64,000 nt of DNA. Source: Pelagibius sp. Lineage in GTDB: Bacteria > Pseudomonadota > Alphaproteobacteria > Kiloniellales > Kiloniellaceae. Positions 62,516 to 64,000 of this stretch are shown here, one piece after another (positions within the stretch are counted from its first letter, which is position 1; each line of letters opens with the position of its first letter). The position numbers and the translations under genes are program-made. A model generated the notes under the pieces. That model did no database searches, was not told where the DNA came from, and worked only from the letters and a program-made list of their open reading frames with translations. The DNA lies in contig NZ_JANQKD010000087.1 in the NCBI RefSeq assembly GCF_028281305.1, forward strand, positions 58,236 to 122,235, written 5' to 3'.

Positions 62516-63799
62516 CTATCGGTAAAAATGTTCAACGAGGGTCATGGGAATGGCCGGCACATAGGTGACCAGCAGAACCATCACCGCCAGCACAACGATG
62601 AAGGCCAGGTTGGTCCGGGTCGTCGCCCAGATGTCGGTCTTGGCGATGGAACAGGCGGTGACCAGAACACTGGCGACCGGCGGGGTCTGCTGACCGATGG
62701 CGAGGTTCAGGGTCAGAATGATCCCGAAGTGCACGGGGTCGATGCCGACGGCGTGGATGAGGGGCAGCACGATGGGTACGACGAGGATGATCGCCGCCGC
62801 CCCATGCAGGAACATGCCCAACACCAGCAGCAGGATGTTCAGGAGAATCAGGACGACATACTGGTTGCTGGTCGCCTCGGTGATGGCGCGGGCCAGGTTC
62901 TGCGGCAGTTCGATCTCGGTCAGGTGCAGGCCCAGAACCGCGGAGGTGGCCACCAGCAGCATCACCACCGCGGTCTGGGTGACCCCTTCGATCATGGCGC
63001 CGTAGAGATCGCCGAGCCGCAGCTCGCGATAGATGACGCCGCCGATCAGCAGCGCGGCGAGGACCGCCAGACCCGCGCCCTCGGTGGCGGTGACGATGCC
63101 GCCGAAAATGCCGCCCAGGATGATCACCGGCAGCAGCAGCGCCCAGAAGGCCTCCCGCGCCGCCGCCCCCAGGCGCGGCAGGGAGAAGGCTTCCTCGCGC
63201 GGCAGGTCGTAGCGCACCGCGAACCAGTAGCAGAGGCAGAGCATGGCGAAGCCGCCGAGCAGGCCGGGCACGATACCGGCGACGAAGAGCTGAACGATCG
63301 AGGTGTCCGCCATGGCGCCGTAGAGGATCATCGGGATCGACGGCGGGATAATGATGGCCAGCGAGGCTGAGGAAGAGGTCACGGCTGCAGCGAAGGTCGG
63401 TCTGTAGCGCCGCTTCTTCATCGCCGGGATCAGCACGGAGCCGATGGCGGCAACGTCGGCGACGGCCGAGCCCGAGATCTCCGCAAAAAACAGCGAAACC
63501 CCGACGTTGACCATGGCAAGGCCGCCGCGAGCGAAACCGACCAGCGCCGAGACGAAGGCGATGAGCCGGCGCGATATGCCGCCGGTGTTCATCAGCGCGC
63601 CCGCCAGGATGAACAGGGGAATGGCGATCAGGGGAAAGGAGGTCGCGCCGTCGAAGAGCGTGAGCGCGGCGTTGTAGAGACCGAGTTCGCCGTTCATCGC
63701 AACCATGCCCACCAGGGCGACGGCACAGATCGCCACCGCTATGGGCACGTTGATGAGGATGAGGGCCAGCAGGCCGATGAGGATCAGCACGGCCGTCAT
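62516..63799 (-). CDS. TRAP transporter large permease (DctM)
   Basis: Protein of 427 aa with about twelve membrane helices. DctM-typical segments are FPLIAIPLFILAGALMNTGG, FFAEISGSAVADVAAIGSVL, IIIPPSIPMILYGAMADTS, ATEGAGLAVLAALLIGG and a C-terminal LAIGQQTPPVASVL. It imports organic acids with sodium co-transport. Its ATG overlaps the small-permease stop by four bases (ATGA), and pdxA2-like follows after 8 nt, so transporter and enzymes form one transcript. Confidence 0.93.
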   Translation of the reverse strand: MTAVLILIGLLALILINVPIAVAICAVALVGMVAMNGELGLYNAALTLFDGATSFPLIAIPLFILAGALMNTGGISRRLIAFVSALVGFARGGLAMVNVGVSLFFAEISGSAVADVAAIGSVLIPAMKKRRYRPTFAAAVTSSSASLAIIIPPSIPMILYGAMADTSIVQLFVAGIVPGLLGGFAMLCLCYWFAVRYDLPREEAFSLPRLGAAAREAFWALLLPVIILGGIFGGIVTATEGAGLAVLAALLIGGVIYRELRLGDLYGAMIEGVTQTAVVMLLVATSAVLGLHLTEIELPQNLARAITEATSNQYVVLILLNILLLVLGMFLHGAAAIILVVPIVLPLIHAVGIDPVHFGIILTLNLAIGQQTPPVASVLVTACSIAKTDIWATTRTNLAFIVVLAVMVLLVTYVPAIPMTLVEHFYR

Positions 63800-64000
63800 C
63801 GCCGCGCCTCCCGCTCGGCCTTGGCGATCTCGGCTTCGATCTCCTCGGCTTCGGCGTCGCGCCCTGCCTGGCTGCGCGCCCAGGCGGCCGGCGTCGAGAG
63901 AACCTGCGCCAGAATGAAGAGAGCGCAACCGATGGGCACGACCGACTGGGTTACCTGCAGCGGCACCCAGTCCAGCGCGACCAGGGTTTCCCCGGCCATC
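63796..64000 (-). CDS. TRAP transporter small permease (DctQ), C-terminal fragment
   Basis: The last 67 or so residues of a DctQ-type small permease, cut by the window edge. PLQVTQSVVPIGCALFILAQ matches the final membrane helix of DctQ, followed by a charged cytoplasmic tail rich in Glu/Ala/Arg. The 4-nt overlap with the DctM start confirms the pairing. The periplasmic binding protein is presumably further upstream outside the window. Confidence 0.85.
   Translation of the reverse strand, partial: MAGETLVALDWVPLQVTQSVVPIGCALFILAQVLSTPAAWARSQAGRDAEAEEIEAEIAKAEREARR

Overview
This is a high-GC, densely coding chromosomal segment of an alphaproteobacterium. The DUF1013/TrcR-type regulator, COQ9, the UbiX-type enzyme, YdcH/DUF465 and DUF1192 proteins, an ScfR-type short-chain acyl-CoA regulator, TAXI and DctQM TRAP transporters and PrpE together point to a Rhodospirillales/Kiloniellales-like, metabolically versatile, probably marine or soil bacterium. 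This placement is an inference from gene content. There is no rRNA, CRISPR array, intact prophage or insertion sequence.

Layout. 0-5 kb: the end of a TAXI-TRAP transporter locus, an ScfR-like regulator divergent from a ketopantoate-reductase-like gene, and a peptidoglycan-binding protein. 5.2-6.5 kb: a compositionally distinct, overlapping pair coding for a Thg1-like 3'-5' RNA polymerase and a polynucleotide-kinase-like P-loop protein, a candidate RNA-repair module. 6.5-10 kb: a DctB/DctD-type two-component system. 10-14 kb: quinone oxidoreductase, TrcR, DUF5996 protein, pirin. 14-21 kb: two LysR genes next to aldo/keto reductase, glyoxalase-fold and alpha/beta-hydrolase genes, then a bacterial cyclooxygenase-like heme peroxidase. 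21-30 kb: SDR, PrpE, a slipin, two abutting tRNA-like sequences, an acyl-CoA synthetase, UbiX. 30-36 kb: phosphofructokinase, a diguanylate cyclase, purEK. 36-41 kb: a five-gene operon (RpiR regulator, ABC binding protein, permease, ATPase, histidine phosphatase) whose promoter carries a near-perfect ScfR-family operator. 41-49 kb: COQ9/deformylase pair, rpsU, GNAT, TPR protein, cupin, and a Tat-exported PhoX phosphatase behind a triple Pho box. 49-57 kb: hybrid histidine kinase, Fpg-family glycosylase, a low-GC PD-(D/E)XK-like orphan, sulfotransferase, AMP nucleosidase, Sel1 protein. 57-64 kb: an orphan MttB-superfamily methyltransferase and a tight sugar-acid operon (DctQM TRAP, PdxA2-like, rhamnonate-dehydratase-like, AraD1-like) that runs off the right edge.

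The strongest non-gene signals are: a dispersed family of paired palindromic units (four loci) whose stems vary by compensatory changes; the tRNA-like pair with odd-sized anticodon loops, lying in the same window as a Thg1-like enzyme; a three-repeat Pho box; three 11-bp tandem repeats before purE; and the ScfR-type site before the RpiR-ABC operon. Functions are assigned by recognising families and motifs by eye; no database search was run.
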